Made by a program: the position numbers and the translations under genes. The notes beneath the pieces are model-generated. The model saw only the letters and a list, made by a program, of their open reading frames with translations, was not told the origin of the DNA and searched no databases. Below are positions 34,815 through 43,798 of a stretch of DNA of 64,000 bases, piece by piece. The stretch is taken from contig NZ_JACHYN010000004.1 of assembly GCF_014192915.1 (NCBI RefSeq), positions 248,001 to 312,000 of the forward strand, read 5' to 3'. This DNA is from Azospirillum sp. OGB3 (lineage in GTDB: Bacteria; Pseudomonadota; Alphaproteobacteria; Azospirillales; Azospirillaceae). Position 1 is the stretch's first letter. The number at the start of each line of letters is the position of its first letter.

Positions 34815-35603
34815 ATGAGGTTCGCCGCCAACCTGTCCATGATGTTCACCGAGCGGCCCTTCCTGGAGCGGTTCGGCGCGGCGGCGGCGGCCGGTTTCGA
34901 CGCGGTGGAGTTCCTGTTCCCCTACGATACCCCGGCGGAGCGGATCAGGGCGGCGCTGGACGCCCATGGGCTGACCCAGGCGCTGTTCAACCTGCCTCCC
35001 GGCGACTGGGCGGCGGGGGAGCGCGGCGTCGCCAGCCTGCCGGGTCGCGAGGCGGAGTTCCGGGAGGGGGTGGCGATGGCCATCGCCTACGCCAGGGTGC
35101 TGGGTAACCGGCGGCTGCACTGTATGGCCGGCATCCCGCCGCAAGGAAAGGATCGGGAGGAAGCGCTGGCGGTTTACACCGGCAATCTGCGCCACGCCGC
35201 GGCGGCCTGCGCGGAGGCCGGGTTGACGCTGCTGGTGGAGCCGATCAACAACCGCGACATGCCCGGCTACCTGATGAACGGAACCGTGCTGGCCCGCCGG
35301 GTGATCGGGGAGGTGGGGGCGCCGAACCTGAAGCTGCAACTCGATCTCTACCATTGCCAGATCAGCGAGGGCGACCTCGCCACCCGCATCCGGGCCAACG
35401 CCGACCTCACCGCCCATGTGCAGATCGCCGGCGTGCCCGACCGGCAGGAGCCCGACCGTGGCGAGGTCAACTATCCCTATCTGTTCGAGGTTCTGGCCGA
35501 AACCGGCTACCGCGGCTTCATCGGCTGCGAGTACCGGCCCCGCGCCCGGACGGAGGATGGGCTGGGCTGGTTCCACGCCACCACCACACAGGCCGCGCGC
35601 TGA
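34815..35603 (+). CDS. Hydroxypyruvate / 2-oxo-tetronate isomerase family protein
   Basis: TIM-barrel sugar isomerase (262 aa) of the Hyi/OtnI family. [20 protein letters not shown] and [14 protein letters not shown] at the N-terminus, [16 protein letters not shown] with the catalytic Glu, and QLDLYHCQ and FIGCEYRP with further metal-binding and catalytic residues are intact. Members interconvert hydroxypyruvate and tartronate semialdehyde, or 2- and 3-oxo-tetronates. No OtnK/OtnC partners are present, so the substrate is open. The AEC permease starts two bases after its stop and may carry a related organic acid. Confidence 0.85.
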   Translation: MRFAANLSMMFTERPFLERFGAAAAAGFDAVEFLFPYDTPAERIRAALDAHGLTQALFNLPPGDWAAGERGVASLPGREAEFREGVAMAIAYARVLGNRRLHCMAGIPPQGKDREEALAVYTGNLRHAAAACAEAGLTLLVEPINNRDMPGYLMNGTVLARRVIGEVGAPNLKLQLDLYHCQISEGDLATRIRANADLTAHVQIAGVPDRQEPDRGEVNYPYLFEVLAETGYRGFIGCEYRPRARTEDGLGWFHATTTQAAR

Positions 35604-35605
35604 CC

Positions 35606-36496
35606 ATGGACCTGCTCGCCCCCCTGTCCAGCATCGCCGCCGTCGTCGTGCCGGTGTTCCTCATCGCCGCTCTCGGCTTCGGCTGGAGCCGCGCCAAGCT
35701 GCCCTACGACAGCGCCTTCATCACCACCTTCGCGATCAACGTCTCCACCCCCTGTCTGGTCTTCTCCTCGCTGGCCCGCCTGACCCTGGGAGGCGACGAC
35801 CTGCTGACCATGGCGGCGGCCTCGGTCGGCAGCATGGCGCTGGCCGGGCTGATGGCGACGCCGATCCTGCTCGCCAGCCGCCTGCCGCTGCGCGTCTATC
35901 TGCCGGCGCTCAGCTTTCCCAACGGCGGCAACATGGGCATTCCCGTGTGCCTGTTCGCCTTCGGGGAGACCGGGATGGGGCTGGCGGTGCTGTTCTTCGC
36001 GACGCTCGCCGTCCTCCAGTTCACCATCGGCCCGGCCCTGGCGGCGGGGCGCACGGACGCCAAGCAGGTGCTGCGCACCCCGGTGATCTACGCGGTCGCG
36101 TTGGCCGTGCTCGTCCTAATGACCGGATTCCAGCCGCCGCAATGGGTGACCAACACGACGACGCTGCTGGGCAACTGCGCGGTGCCGCTGATGCTGTTCT
36201 CGCTGGGGGTGGCCCTGGCGGGGCTGCGGATGCAGGGGATGATGCGGTCGCTGGCCATGTCGGCGCTGCGCCTGCTGCTCGGCTTCGCCGCCGGGCTGGC
36301 GGTGGTGGAGGTGCTGGGCCTGGAGGGCACGATGCGTGGCGTCGTGCTGCTGGAAAGCACCATGCCGGTGGCGGTGTTCAACTACCTCTGGGCGCTGCGC
36401 TACAACAACGCGCCGCAGGAGGTCGCCGGGATGGTGCTGGGCTCCACGGCGCTGTCGTTCCTGACGCTGCCGCTGCTGCTGGCCGTGGTGATGTAA
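35606..36496 (+). CDS. AEC family permease (auxin efflux carrier-like)
   Basis: Ten-helix transporter of the AEC family (296 aa). The two inverted halves are recognisable: FAINVSTPCLVFSSLARL and LSFPNGGNMGIPVCLFAFG in the first, LLGNCAVPLMLFSLGVALAG and LLESTMPVAVFNYLWALRYN in the second. Bacterial members move malate, malonate or other carboxylates. It starts two bases after the isomerase gene, so the pair is almost certainly one operon. The terminator role downstream may be filled by the inverted repeat at 36514-36605. Confidence 0.85.
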   Translation: MDLLAPLSSIAAVVVPVFLIAALGFGWSRAKLPYDSAFITTFAINVSTPCLVFSSLARLTLGGDDLLTMAAASVGSMALAGLMATPILLASRLPLRVYLPALSFPNGGNMGIPVCLFAFGETGMGLAVLFFATLAVLQFTIGPALAAGRTDAKQVLRTPVIYAVALAVLVLMTGFQPPQWVTNTTTLLGNCAVPLMLFSLGVALAGLRMQGMMRSLAMSALRLLLGFAAGLAVVEVLGLEGTMRGVVLLESTMPVAVFNYLWALRYNNAPQEVAGMVLGSTALSFLTLPLLLAVVM

Positions 36497-36513
36497 AGAG
36501 GGAAGGGGAGCTG

Positions 36514-36605
36514 ATTGCCCCCACCCCGGCCCTCCCCCGCTTCGCAGGGGAGGGAGAAAAGTCCCCTCCCCCGCTGACGCAGGGGAGGGTTAGGGAGGGG
36601 GCAAT
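36514..36605. repeat. 92-bp intergenic inverted-repeat element
   Basis: The ends are ATTGCCCCC (36514-36522) and GGGGGCAAT (36597-36605). Inside are two further C-rich/G-rich hairpins built on the CCCTCCCC and GGGGAGGG blocks. It lies between the converging AEC permease and glycosyltransferase genes and may act as a bidirectional terminator. It resembles, but does not match, the elements at 4023 and 7665. Confidence 0.55.
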
Positions 36606-36618
36606 CGCACCCCGCGCC

Positions 36619-37590
36619 TCACGCCGTCGCGGCGTCCGAATGGGTCGCTGCGCGCACCCGGCGGTGGAAGGACGGCGGCACCACGCAGGTCCCGAAGAAC
36701 ATCAGGTAATGCCGCATCTTCGGATCGCCCGCCCGCGTCGCCTCGGCCAGAAGGCGGCGGACGGCGTTCCAGTCGCCCTCGCGGCGGGCCATGCCGACGA
36801 CCTTGGTCATCAGGAAAGCGGCGTAGGCGTTGCCGGTCATCAGCGGCCGATGCGTGCGCGCCCATTCGAAAGCCTGGCGCCAGTCGTCCACCGAATGCAG
36901 CGAGGCGCGCCCCTCGTCGATCTCCACGAAGCACAGCGGCTCGTCGACGAAAACCAGTTCCGCCCCCGGCTGGTCGAGCGCGCGGAACAGCCAGCCCCAA
37001 TCCTCGAAATGCCGGTAGTCCGGCATCGGCACGGCGAGCGCGAGCGAGCGCGGCACCATGATGGTCGGGGTGGCGAGATAGCCGGGGCGGGACAGCGGGC
37101 TGCGGCGGTCGATCAGGTAATCGCTGATCGGCTCGCCCGGCTCCGGCCGGCGCTGCGGCCAGACGTAGCGGCGCTCGCCGATGCTGACGCTGGTGCTGCA
37201 GGACACCACCGGCAGCTTGGCGCCCGACGCCTTGGCGGCGGCGAGCTGCCGTTCCAGCTTCTCCGGTGCCCAGGAATCATCGTCGTCCAGGAAGGCGATC
37301 CACTCGCCCAGCGCCGCCTGCACACCGGCGTTGCGCGCCCCCGCGGGACCGAGCGACGCCGGGTTCTGCACGATGCGCAGGCGGCGGTCCTCCACCGCCT
37401 CCAGCGCCGCGACGGTGGCGGGGTCCGGCCCGTCGACGACGACGACGATCTCGACGTCCTTGAGCGTCTGGGCGCGCACGCTCTCCACAGCGTTCAGCAC
37501 GAGATGCGGGCGGTTGCGCGTCGGGATGACCGCGCTGACGGTGACGGGCGGGGCTTCCGCCGCACCACCTGTCATCTTCGCGTCCTTCAT
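36619..37590 (-). CDS. Family 2 glycosyltransferase
   Basis: GT-A-fold sugar transferase (323 aa). The nucleotide-sugar site begins VSAVIPTRNRPHLVLNAVES and the metal-binding acidic motif is WIAFLDDDDSWAP. GPAGARNAGV is typical of GT2 enzymes. It would add one sugar of the exopolysaccharide repeat unit on the cytoplasmic side. Last gene of the locus in the direction of transcription. Its ATG at 37590 overlaps the stop of the previous glycosyltransferase gene by four bases (ATGA). Donor and acceptor are not predictable. Confidence 0.85.
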   Translation of the reverse strand: MKDAKMTGGAAEAPPVTVSAVIPTRNRPHLVLNAVESVRAQTLKDVEIVVVVDGPDPATVAALEAVEDRRLRIVQNPASLGPAGARNAGVQAALGEWIAFLDDDDSWAPEKLERQLAAAKASGAKLPVVSCSTSVSIGERRYVWPQRRPEPGEPISDYLIDRRSPLSRPGYLATPTIMVPRSLALAVPMPDYRHFEDWGWLFRALDQPGAELVFVDEPLCFVEIDEGRASLHSVDDWRQAFEWARTHRPLMTGNAYAAFLMTKVVGMARREGDWNAVRRLLAEATRAGDPKMRHYLMFFGTCVVPPSFHRRVRAATHSDAATA

Positions 37591-38510
37591 CGCTTGTACT
37601 CCAGATATTGGAAGCCCATCAGGCCGTAGAGATAGCCGCTGCCGACGCAGATCTTCTGGAGACGGCGGATCGGCCAGCTCGTGTCGAAGGCCATCACCAT
37701 CGGCACCAACGGCAGGGCAGCGAGGTTCAGCGCGATGTGCGCCAGCCCCAGCGTGGAGCGCTTCACCAGCGTGCGGCGCTGGCCGTTCAGCTTGGCCTCG
37801 GTCAGCGACACGCAGGTGCCGAGCCGGAAGGCGCGGCGCAGGATCCAGCGCGCGGTCATGCGGCTGGCCGGCACATGCTCCTCGATGGTGGCCTCGTCGC
37901 ACCAGACGATGCGGTGGCCCTGGCGGCGGATCTGCTCGAAGAACAGAACGTCGCTGCCGCCGGACAGGCTCAGCTCCGGGTCGAAACGCACGCCACCCTT
38001 CAGGATGGAGCGGCGGAACAGCACGTTGCCGGTGGCGCAATAGGCCGGCTCGCTGCCCGTGGGCATGCGTTGCAGGTCGTGGAAGCGGCCCTTGGTCAGC
38101 CAATCGGGCGGGCGCTTCTCGTAGATCGGCAGGACGGGGCCGGCGACCACGGCGGCGCCGGTGCGCTCCATGGCTGTCACCAGCCAGTCCAGCCAGCCGG
38201 GGCTCGCCACCTCGTCGTCGTCGATGAAGGCGATCAGGTCGGCGTCCGTGGTCTCGTCCAGGCAGCGGTTGCGGGCGGCGGGAATGCCCGGCACCGGCTC
38301 CGCCGCGTAGCGGATGGGGAAGCGCCAGTCCTGCGCCATCTCGCGGCACAGCGGTTCGGCGGAGCGCGCCGGGTCGTTGTCCACCACCAGAACCTCGACG
38401 TCCAGCGGGGCGTCGGGGTTGAAGGTCAGCCCCTCCAGCGACAGCAGCGTGCGGTGGAGATCCTTCGGCCTGCGGTAGGTGCACACGCAAACCACCAGCT
38501 TTTTCGACAT
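37587..38510 (-). CDS. Family 2 glycosyltransferase
   Basis: GT2 enzyme (307 aa) that starts KLVVCVCTYRRPKDLHRTL and carries the acidic motif IAFIDDDEVASPGWLDWL. YCATGNVLFRRSIL and FDPELSLSGGSDVLFFEQI are conserved in GT2 enzymes of polysaccharide loci, where the second acidic cluster helps acceptor binding. A hydrophobic C-terminal stretch (LGLAHIALNLAALPLVPMVM) may attach it to the membrane. GGAAGGAACAGG precedes the ATG at 38510. It is translationally coupled to the next glycosyltransferase gene. Confidence 0.85.
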   Translation of the reverse strand: MSKKLVVCVCTYRRPKDLHRTLLSLEGLTFNPDAPLDVEVLVVDNDPARSAEPLCREMAQDWRFPIRYAAEPVPGIPAARNRCLDETTDADLIAFIDDDEVASPGWLDWLVTAMERTGAAVVAGPVLPIYEKRPPDWLTKGRFHDLQRMPTGSEPAYCATGNVLFRRSILKGGVRFDPELSLSGGSDVLFFEQIRRQGHRIVWCDEATIEEHVPASRMTARWILRRAFRLGTCVSLTEAKLNGQRRTLVKRSTLGLAHIALNLAALPLVPMVMAFDTSWPIRRLQKICVGSGYLYGLMGFQYLEYKR

Positions 38511-38545
38511 GATGCCTGTTCCTTCCTCACGCCTGTTCATGGTGT

Positions 38546-39979
38546 TCATGCCGGGGATCGGGTGCGTTTCAGCCGGGCCAGCGCGATCCGCACCTGACCC
38601 ATCAGGTTGGCGGGGTTGAGCACGGCCAGGGCCAGCAGATAGAGGCTGCCCGCCGGGGCGAGCTGGACGAGCAGCAGGTCGCTTTCCATTGCCGCGATCT
38701 TCAGCCCGGCGGCGAAGAGCAGGGCGGCGGTGGTCACCTTCAGAAGATCCTTCACCGGCACCGCCAGGACGCCGGCGCGCGGCATCAGGATGGTTGCGGC
38801 CACCACCCAGCCGAGCTGTGCCGCCAGCGAGCCGTAGGCCGCCCCGATCACCCCGAAGCGCGGGATCAGGAACAGGTTGGCGCCGATGTTCAGCACCGCC
38901 GTCAGCATGGTCAGCTTCAGGATGTAGCCGGTCTTCTTGGTCAGGTGCAGCGACAGGTCGAAGTGATAGATGCGCAGGATGCTGATGAAGACCGACAGGG
39001 CGACGAGCGGCATGATCGCCGCACCGGTCTCGCGGTACGCCTCGCCGAGCAGCAGCCCGACGATGCCCTGGGCGGAGATCACCTCCATCAGCACCAGCGG
39101 CAGGCAGACCAGCAGCAGGATCGTCAGGTTCTGCGCCATGATCGGGCGCGCGGCGCGCGGGCCGGCGCTGTCGAAGGCGCGCGACGCCATCGGCAGCGTG
39201 ACCAGCGAGGCCGCCGACGCCACCAGCATGATCGGCTGCTTGGCGAGGTCGAAGGCCATGGCGTAGGCACCGGCCGCCGCCTCGCCGATGAACCAGTAGA
39301 TCAGGAAGCGGTCGGCGAAGTCGAGCGCCCAGCCGACCATCAGGCTCAGCATCAGCGGGCCGCCGAAGGTCAGCAGAAGGCCGACCCGCTCCCGCGCAGG
39401 CCAGCGCAGCGCGATGCCCTTGAGGTCGGAGCGCAGCCAGATCGCGGTGACCAGCAGGAAGCCGATGCTGGTGCCGAGCAGCAGCCCCTCCTCCTTCCAG
39501 CCGATCAGCACGAAGGCGGAGCCGAGCGCCAGCCCGAACAGCGCCTTGGCGAAGGACTTGGCCGCGAAGACCGAGCCCTTCAGCCGCGCCCGCGACATTT
39601 GGATCGACAGGTCGAACCAGGAGATCAGGATGGCGATCACCGGCAGATACAGCACATAGTCGATGCCGTTCATGCCGGGGTAGAAGGCCACCACCGCGCC
39701 GAGGATGGCGAGCACCCCGCAGGCCACCACCAGGAAGGCGGTGACCACGGTGGAAAGCCAGGCGTCCCGCTCCGCCGCGTCGCCGCCGCACTTGCGCAGG
39801 ACGAACAGGCCCATCCAGGAGAAGCCGCAGGCGTTGATCGCCGCCGCCGCCGCCATCACCAGCGCGTAATGGCCGTAGGCCTCCGGCGTGACGATGCGCG
39901 AGAAGACCGCGACCGCCGCGAAGCCCAGGACGCCGACGGCGATCCGGGTCGCGAAGAAGGCAAAGCCGCTCGACATCAT
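38546..39979 (-). CDS. Wzx-like oligosaccharide flippase
   Basis: Polytopic membrane protein (477 aa, about twelve to fourteen helices) of the polysaccharide transporter/MATE-like superfamily. The start SGFAFFATRIAVGVLGFAAVAVFSRIVTPEAYGHYALV is typical, as is the second-half pattern ISILRIYHFDLSLHLTKKTG. It would flip undecaprenyl-linked repeat units to the periplasm. Its ATG at 39979 overlaps the stop of the polymerase gene by four bases. Confidence 0.85.
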   Translation of the reverse strand: MMSSGFAFFATRIAVGVLGFAAVAVFSRIVTPEAYGHYALVMAAAAAINACGFSWMGLFVLRKCGGDAAERDAWLSTVVTAFLVVACGVLAILGAVVAFYPGMNGIDYVLYLPVIAILISWFDLSIQMSRARLKGSVFAAKSFAKALFGLALGSAFVLIGWKEEGLLLGTSIGFLLVTAIWLRSDLKGIALRWPARERVGLLLTFGGPLMLSLMVGWALDFADRFLIYWFIGEAAAGAYAMAFDLAKQPIMLVASAASLVTLPMASRAFDSAGPRAARPIMAQNLTILLLVCLPLVLMEVISAQGIVGLLLGEAYRETGAAIMPLVALSVFISILRIYHFDLSLHLTKKTGYILKLTMLTAVLNIGANLFLIPRFGVIGAAYGSLAAQLGWVVAATILMPRAGVLAVPVKDLLKVTTAALLFAAGLKIAAMESDLLLVQLAPAGSLYLLALAVLNPANLMGQVRIALARLKRTRSPA

Positions 39980-41406
39980 GACCGCGACTCCGCAACCGGG
40001 ATGCCGTTCTGCAGCTTGGGCCGCCGTCCCGCCGCCGGACGTGGCGTCAGGGCGTGGGCGTGGACCGTCTTGGCCAGCCGCGTCTGGAAGGCGGTGAAGA
40101 GGAACCACAGCAGGCCGTTCTGGATCAGCAGGCTGCTTTCCGCGACGTTGCCCAGCAAGAGCATCATGGCGAAGACGATGTGCCAGCGCGCCGCGCCGCT
40201 GCGGTCGACCGGGACGATCCGGGCGATCCGCGACAGGTAGATCGCATAGGCCACCAGGAAGAGGCCGAGGCCGAGCAGGCCGACGTCCAGCGTCGTCTGG
40301 ATGAAGCCGTTGTGGGCGTGGATATCGAAGCGGCCCGAGGTGCGCCAGAACAGCGCGCCCGGCGCGTCCAGCCCCGACCAGAAGGCGCTGAAGCCGTAGC
40401 CCAGCACCGGCTGCTGCTCGATCATCCGGAAGGCGAAGTCCCAGATCAGCGTGCGCCCCGTCAGCGTGATGTCGCGGCCGAGCAGCGCGACGATGCTTTC
40501 CAGGTTCAGCAGCGCGAAGATGGCGGCCAGCATGATGACCATGGTGCCGCCATACAGCTCCAGCGCCAGCGACCCGGCGTCCTGCCGGTGGGTGACCAGC
40601 ATGACCAGCGTCATGCCGGCCGTGGCGACGATCAGCGCCGTGGCGGAGCCGGACATGGCCAGACAACCGGCCATGATGGCGAAGGTGCCCAGCCGCCAGA
40701 CCAGCGCCATGGTGTCGGTCACCGGGCGGGAGCGCAGGACGAACAGCCCGGCGGTCAGGCCGAAGGCCATGGCGTCGCCCAGGCCGTTCTTGTGGGAGAA
40801 GACGCCGCGCCACTGCGACCCCTGCTCCGCCGGCATCAGGCCGTAGCTCGGCAGGCCGATCGCCAGAAGCGCGCTCAGCACCGCCAGCACGAAGACCGCG
40901 CGGTGGATCAGCCGGGCCAGGGCGACCTCGCCGTAGGACAGGCCGACATAGAGGCCGAAGATCGTCGTGCCGACCAGGGCCACGCTGCGACGGATGGTCA
41001 GCGACGGGTCATGCGACCATTGGCTGGACGCAATCGCCAGCACCACCATGAGGGCCATGGGAATGCTGAGATAGCGGAAGGCCCGCACGCCGTGGAGCAT
41101 GACGATCCGCAGCAGGGCCGTGGCGTAGAGGCCGGCGAAGATGAGCTGCTTGATGGTGTCGCCGGAGGATTCCGGCGCGCCGCCCGCGCGCAGGATGAAG
41201 CGCTGCGAGGGCGCGGACATCAGCACCGACAGCAGCGCGTCCCACAGCAGGATCAGGCCGATGGCGCACACAACCTGATCGAACAGGCTGGGCGTCAGGT
41301 CGGCCGCGCTGCGCAGGAGCGGCGTCCGTGGCCGGGCGAGCGGCGCGTCCGCAGTGGGCGCCGCCGCCAGAGCGGCTCGGTTTCGCGGAAATGGCGTTGC
41401 ACTCAT
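39976..41406 (-). CDS. O-antigen ligase / Wzy-type polymerase family protein
   Basis: Membrane protein (476 aa) with about eleven to twelve helices. The Wzy_C-type motif lies in the periplasmic loop: GRTLIWDFAFRMIEQQPVLG, then HAHNGFIQTTLDVGLLGLGL, preceded by WRGVFSHKNGLGDAMAFG. These features are shared by ExoQ-like polymerases and O-antigen ligases. Next to a flippase and an ExoP-like protein, the polymerase role is more likely. The 68-residue N-terminal extension before the first helix is not conserved. Confidence 0.82.
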   Translation of the reverse strand: MSATPFPRNRAALAAAPTADAPLARPRTPLLRSAADLTPSLFDQVVCAIGLILLWDALLSVLMSAPSQRFILRAGGAPESSGDTIKQLIFAGLYATALLRIVMLHGVRAFRYLSIPMALMVVLAIASSQWSHDPSLTIRRSVALVGTTIFGLYVGLSYGEVALARLIHRAVFVLAVLSALLAIGLPSYGLMPAEQGSQWRGVFSHKNGLGDAMAFGLTAGLFVLRSRPVTDTMALVWRLGTFAIMAGCLAMSGSATALIVATAGMTLVMLVTHRQDAGSLALELYGGTMVIMLAAIFALLNLESIVALLGRDITLTGRTLIWDFAFRMIEQQPVLGYGFSAFWSGLDAPGALFWRTSGRFDIHAHNGFIQTTLDVGLLGLGLFLVAYAIYLSRIARIVPVDRSGAARWHIVFAMMLLLGNVAESSLLIQNGLLWFLFTAFQTRLAKTVHAHALTPRPAAGRRPKLQNGIPVAESRS

Positions 41407-41452
41407 CCTGTTCCCCCGATGAACCCCTTGGACGACTCTTCCCTTGGGGTAC

Positions 41453-41487
41453 GGAAACGCCCGGCCGCCGGGGCGCCGGGCGTTTCC
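41453..41487. terminator. Strong intercistronic hairpin between the ExoP-like and polymerase genes
   Basis: A perfect 13-bp stem (41453-41465 with 41475-41487, GGAAACGCCCGGC and its complement) with a 9-base loop, 15 bases after the stop of the ExoP-like gene. No T-tract follows on the minus strand, so it may be a partial terminator or an mRNA-stabilising hairpin within the operon. Confidence 0.6.
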
Positions 41488-41502
41488 GCCGTCACGTCAT
41501 GG

Positions 41503-43755
41503 TCAGCGCGTGTAGTAGCGGCGCGCCTCGTTCATGCCGTAGGCCTCTTCCGACGCGTCGGTGCGGGCCAGCTTCTTCAGGTCCACCCGGCTCAGCACGA
41601 CGCTGGTCACGTCGCGGCCCAACTCGGTCAGCCGGTCGATGGCCCGCTGGACGACGGCGCGCGGCGTCTGCTCCCAGCGCACCACGAACAGGCATTCCGT
41701 CGCCGACCGGGTCAGCACGCCCGCGTCCGCCACGACCGCCATCGGCGGGGTGTCGAGGATGACGCAGTCGTATTCGAGCGAGGCGAACTTGATGATGCTC
41801 GCCAGCTTCTCCGACCCCAGAAGCTCCTGCGGGTGGTCGCAATGCGGGCGGCCGACGACGTAGTGCAGCCCGCTGCGGCCATCCACCTGGACCACGTCCT
41901 GCCATTCCGCCTTGCCGACGATCAGGTCGCTCAGGTCGCCCGGGGCGTTGTCGCCCAGCACGTTCCCGATGCGCGGGCAGCGCAGATCGCACTCCAGCAG
42001 CAGGACCCGCCGTCCGGACGCCGCCAGCATGCGCGCCAGGGTCAGGCAGACGGTGGTCTTGCCCTCGCCGGGAACGGCGGAGGTGACCATCACCACGGAG
42101 CCGGTGTTCAGGGCGCCGCGGGCGTAGAGCGACACGCCGATGGCGCGCACCGCCTCGCTGTACTCCGACCGTGGACGGTCGAGGACATAGTCTTCCGGCT
42201 TGGCGTTCTTGTGATGCGGCAGGGACGGCACCAGCCCGATGGCCGGCACGCCGATCGTCTCTTCCACATGCTGGGTGTTGCGGAAGGTCTTGTTCAGATG
42301 GTCGCGCAGGAAGGCCAGGAACATGCCGATCAGCAGCCCCACGGCCAGACCGCCGCCGACGAACAGCTTCTTGCCCGGAGTGGACGGCTCCAGCGGCGGC
42401 TCCGCCTTGGAGACGACGCGGGCGTCGCGCTGCTGAAGGTCGTCCTGCTCGCGCGTTTCGACGAGACGCTGGAGCAGCCCTTCATAGACGCGGCGGTTGG
42501 CGTCGGCCTCGCGCTGAAGCTGGGCCAGGCGGACGTTGGCGCCCAACTCGCCGGCGGTCTCGGCGGTCAGCTTCTTCAACGCGGCCTCAAGCTCGCGCTC
42601 GCGGGCGCGGGCGATCTCGACCTCGTTGTTGATCACCGCCATGATCTTGGTGGCTTCCTCGCGCATCTTCTGGCGCAGGTTCGTCAATTGGTTGACGTAG
42701 GCCTGCACCGCCGGATGCTGGTCGCCGTAGCGCGTGCGGTATTCGGCCAGCCGCCGCGCGATGCCCGATTCCTCCTCGCCCAGCCGCTGGATCAGCGGCG
42801 AGCCGAGCACCTCCGCCGCGTTGCCCTCGGTCGGGCTGCGCGCGACGATCCGGGCGTTCTGCGCCCGCGCCTCCGCCCGGCCACGCTCCGTCTGGGCGAC
42901 GACCAGGGCGCGGTTCAGCTCGGCCAGCTGCTGCGACAGGAAGGTCTCGCCGCCGGCGCTGCCGAGCACGAGGCCCTGCTGCGCGCGGTAGTCCTGCACC
43001 GCCTTGTCCGAAACCTCGACCTGGGCGCGCAGTTCGTTGATGCGGTCCTCCAGCCACTTGTTGGCCTGCTGGGTGACCTCCTGCTTGGTCTGGAGCTGGT
43101 CGAGCAGATACTCGTCCACGAAAGCGTTGGCGATGCGCGCCGCCTTCTCCGCTTCCTTCGCCTTGAAGGAGACGACGATGGTGTAGGACTGCGCGTCGCT
43201 GGTCGCCGACAGGCCGCGGCGGACGTCGGCGATGACCGCGGCGCGCTCCTTCTCCGGCGACGTCGGCTCCTTGACGCCGATGCCGGCGGAATTCAGGTAG
43301 CCGGTGATCTGCTGGCGCAGCGGCGACAGGTCGTAGCCGACGGTGTCGTTGATCCCGGCGATGGCCCGGTCGATGGCCGAAGGCCGCTCGATGGCGCCGT
43401 TGAACTCCGGGTCATGGACCAGCCCCAGCCGGTCCACCACCTTGGCGGCGGTGGCGGTGGAGGTGATCATGTCGATTTCGGTCCGGATCGCCGCCGCCTC
43501 GCGCGGGAGGTTGGAGATCACGGCGTTGATGTCCGTGACCTCCGTCGTGCGCGGGTCGATGATGAGCACGGCCTGGCTGGTGAACCGCGGCTCATAGAGC
43601 AGGGCACCGGTGGTGGCCAGCGCGGTGCAGCACAGGACGCTGGCGATGATCGTGCTCCGGCGCCGGCGCAGCACCTGGAGGAGGTCGCGGAGCGCGACCT
43701 CCCGGGTGCTGGCTTCGGACCCCAGGGCTCCGTCTACATGAGTGTACGCGGCCAT
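41503..43755 (-). CDS. ExoP/Wzc-type polysaccharide co-polymerase and tyrosine autokinase
   Basis: Chain-length and export protein (750 aa). Residues about 20-110 form the Wzz domain with helix 1 (IIASVLCCTALATTGALLY). A long periplasmic coiled coil follows, then helix 2 (KLFVGGGLAVGLLIGMFLAFL near residue 475). The cytoplasmic BY-kinase has Walker A SAVPGEGKTT at 559-568, Walker A' LLLECDLRCP and Walker B YDCVILDTPP. The C-terminus has a tyrosine cluster (AYGMNEARRYYTR; Tyr739, 747, 748) suitable for autophosphorylation. AGGAGAA precedes the ATG. It pairs with Wzx and Wzy in the same unit. Confidence 0.9.
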   Translation of the reverse strand: MAAYTHVDGALGSEASTREVALRDLLQVLRRRRSTIIASVLCCTALATTGALLYEPRFTSQAVLIIDPRTTEVTDINAVISNLPREAAAIRTEIDMITSTATAAKVVDRLGLVHDPEFNGAIERPSAIDRAIAGINDTVGYDLSPLRQQITGYLNSAGIGVKEPTSPEKERAAVIADVRRGLSATSDAQSYTIVVSFKAKEAEKAARIANAFVDEYLLDQLQTKQEVTQQANKWLEDRINELRAQVEVSDKAVQDYRAQQGLVLGSAGGETFLSQQLAELNRALVVAQTERGRAEARAQNARIVARSPTEGNAAEVLGSPLIQRLGEEESGIARRLAEYRTRYGDQHPAVQAYVNQLTNLRQKMREEATKIMAVINNEVEIARARERELEAALKKLTAETAGELGANVRLAQLQREADANRRVYEGLLQRLVETREQDDLQQRDARVVSKAEPPLEPSTPGKKLFVGGGLAVGLLIGMFLAFLRDHLNKTFRNTQHVEETIGVPAIGLVPSLPHHKNAKPEDYVLDRPRSEYSEAVRAIGVSLYARGALNTGSVVMVTSAVPGEGKTTVCLTLARMLAASGRRVLLLECDLRCPRIGNVLGDNAPGDLSDLIVGKAEWQDVVQVDGRSGLHYVVGRPHCDHPQELLGSEKLASIIKFASLEYDCVILDTPPMAVVADAGVLTRSATECLFVVRWEQTPRAVVQRAIDRLTELGRDVTSVVLSRVDLKKLARTDASEEAYGMNEARRYYTR

Positions 43756-43798
43756 CCCATTCTCCTGAGGATCGGTCGGTTAGGGTCCAGGCCGGCGG

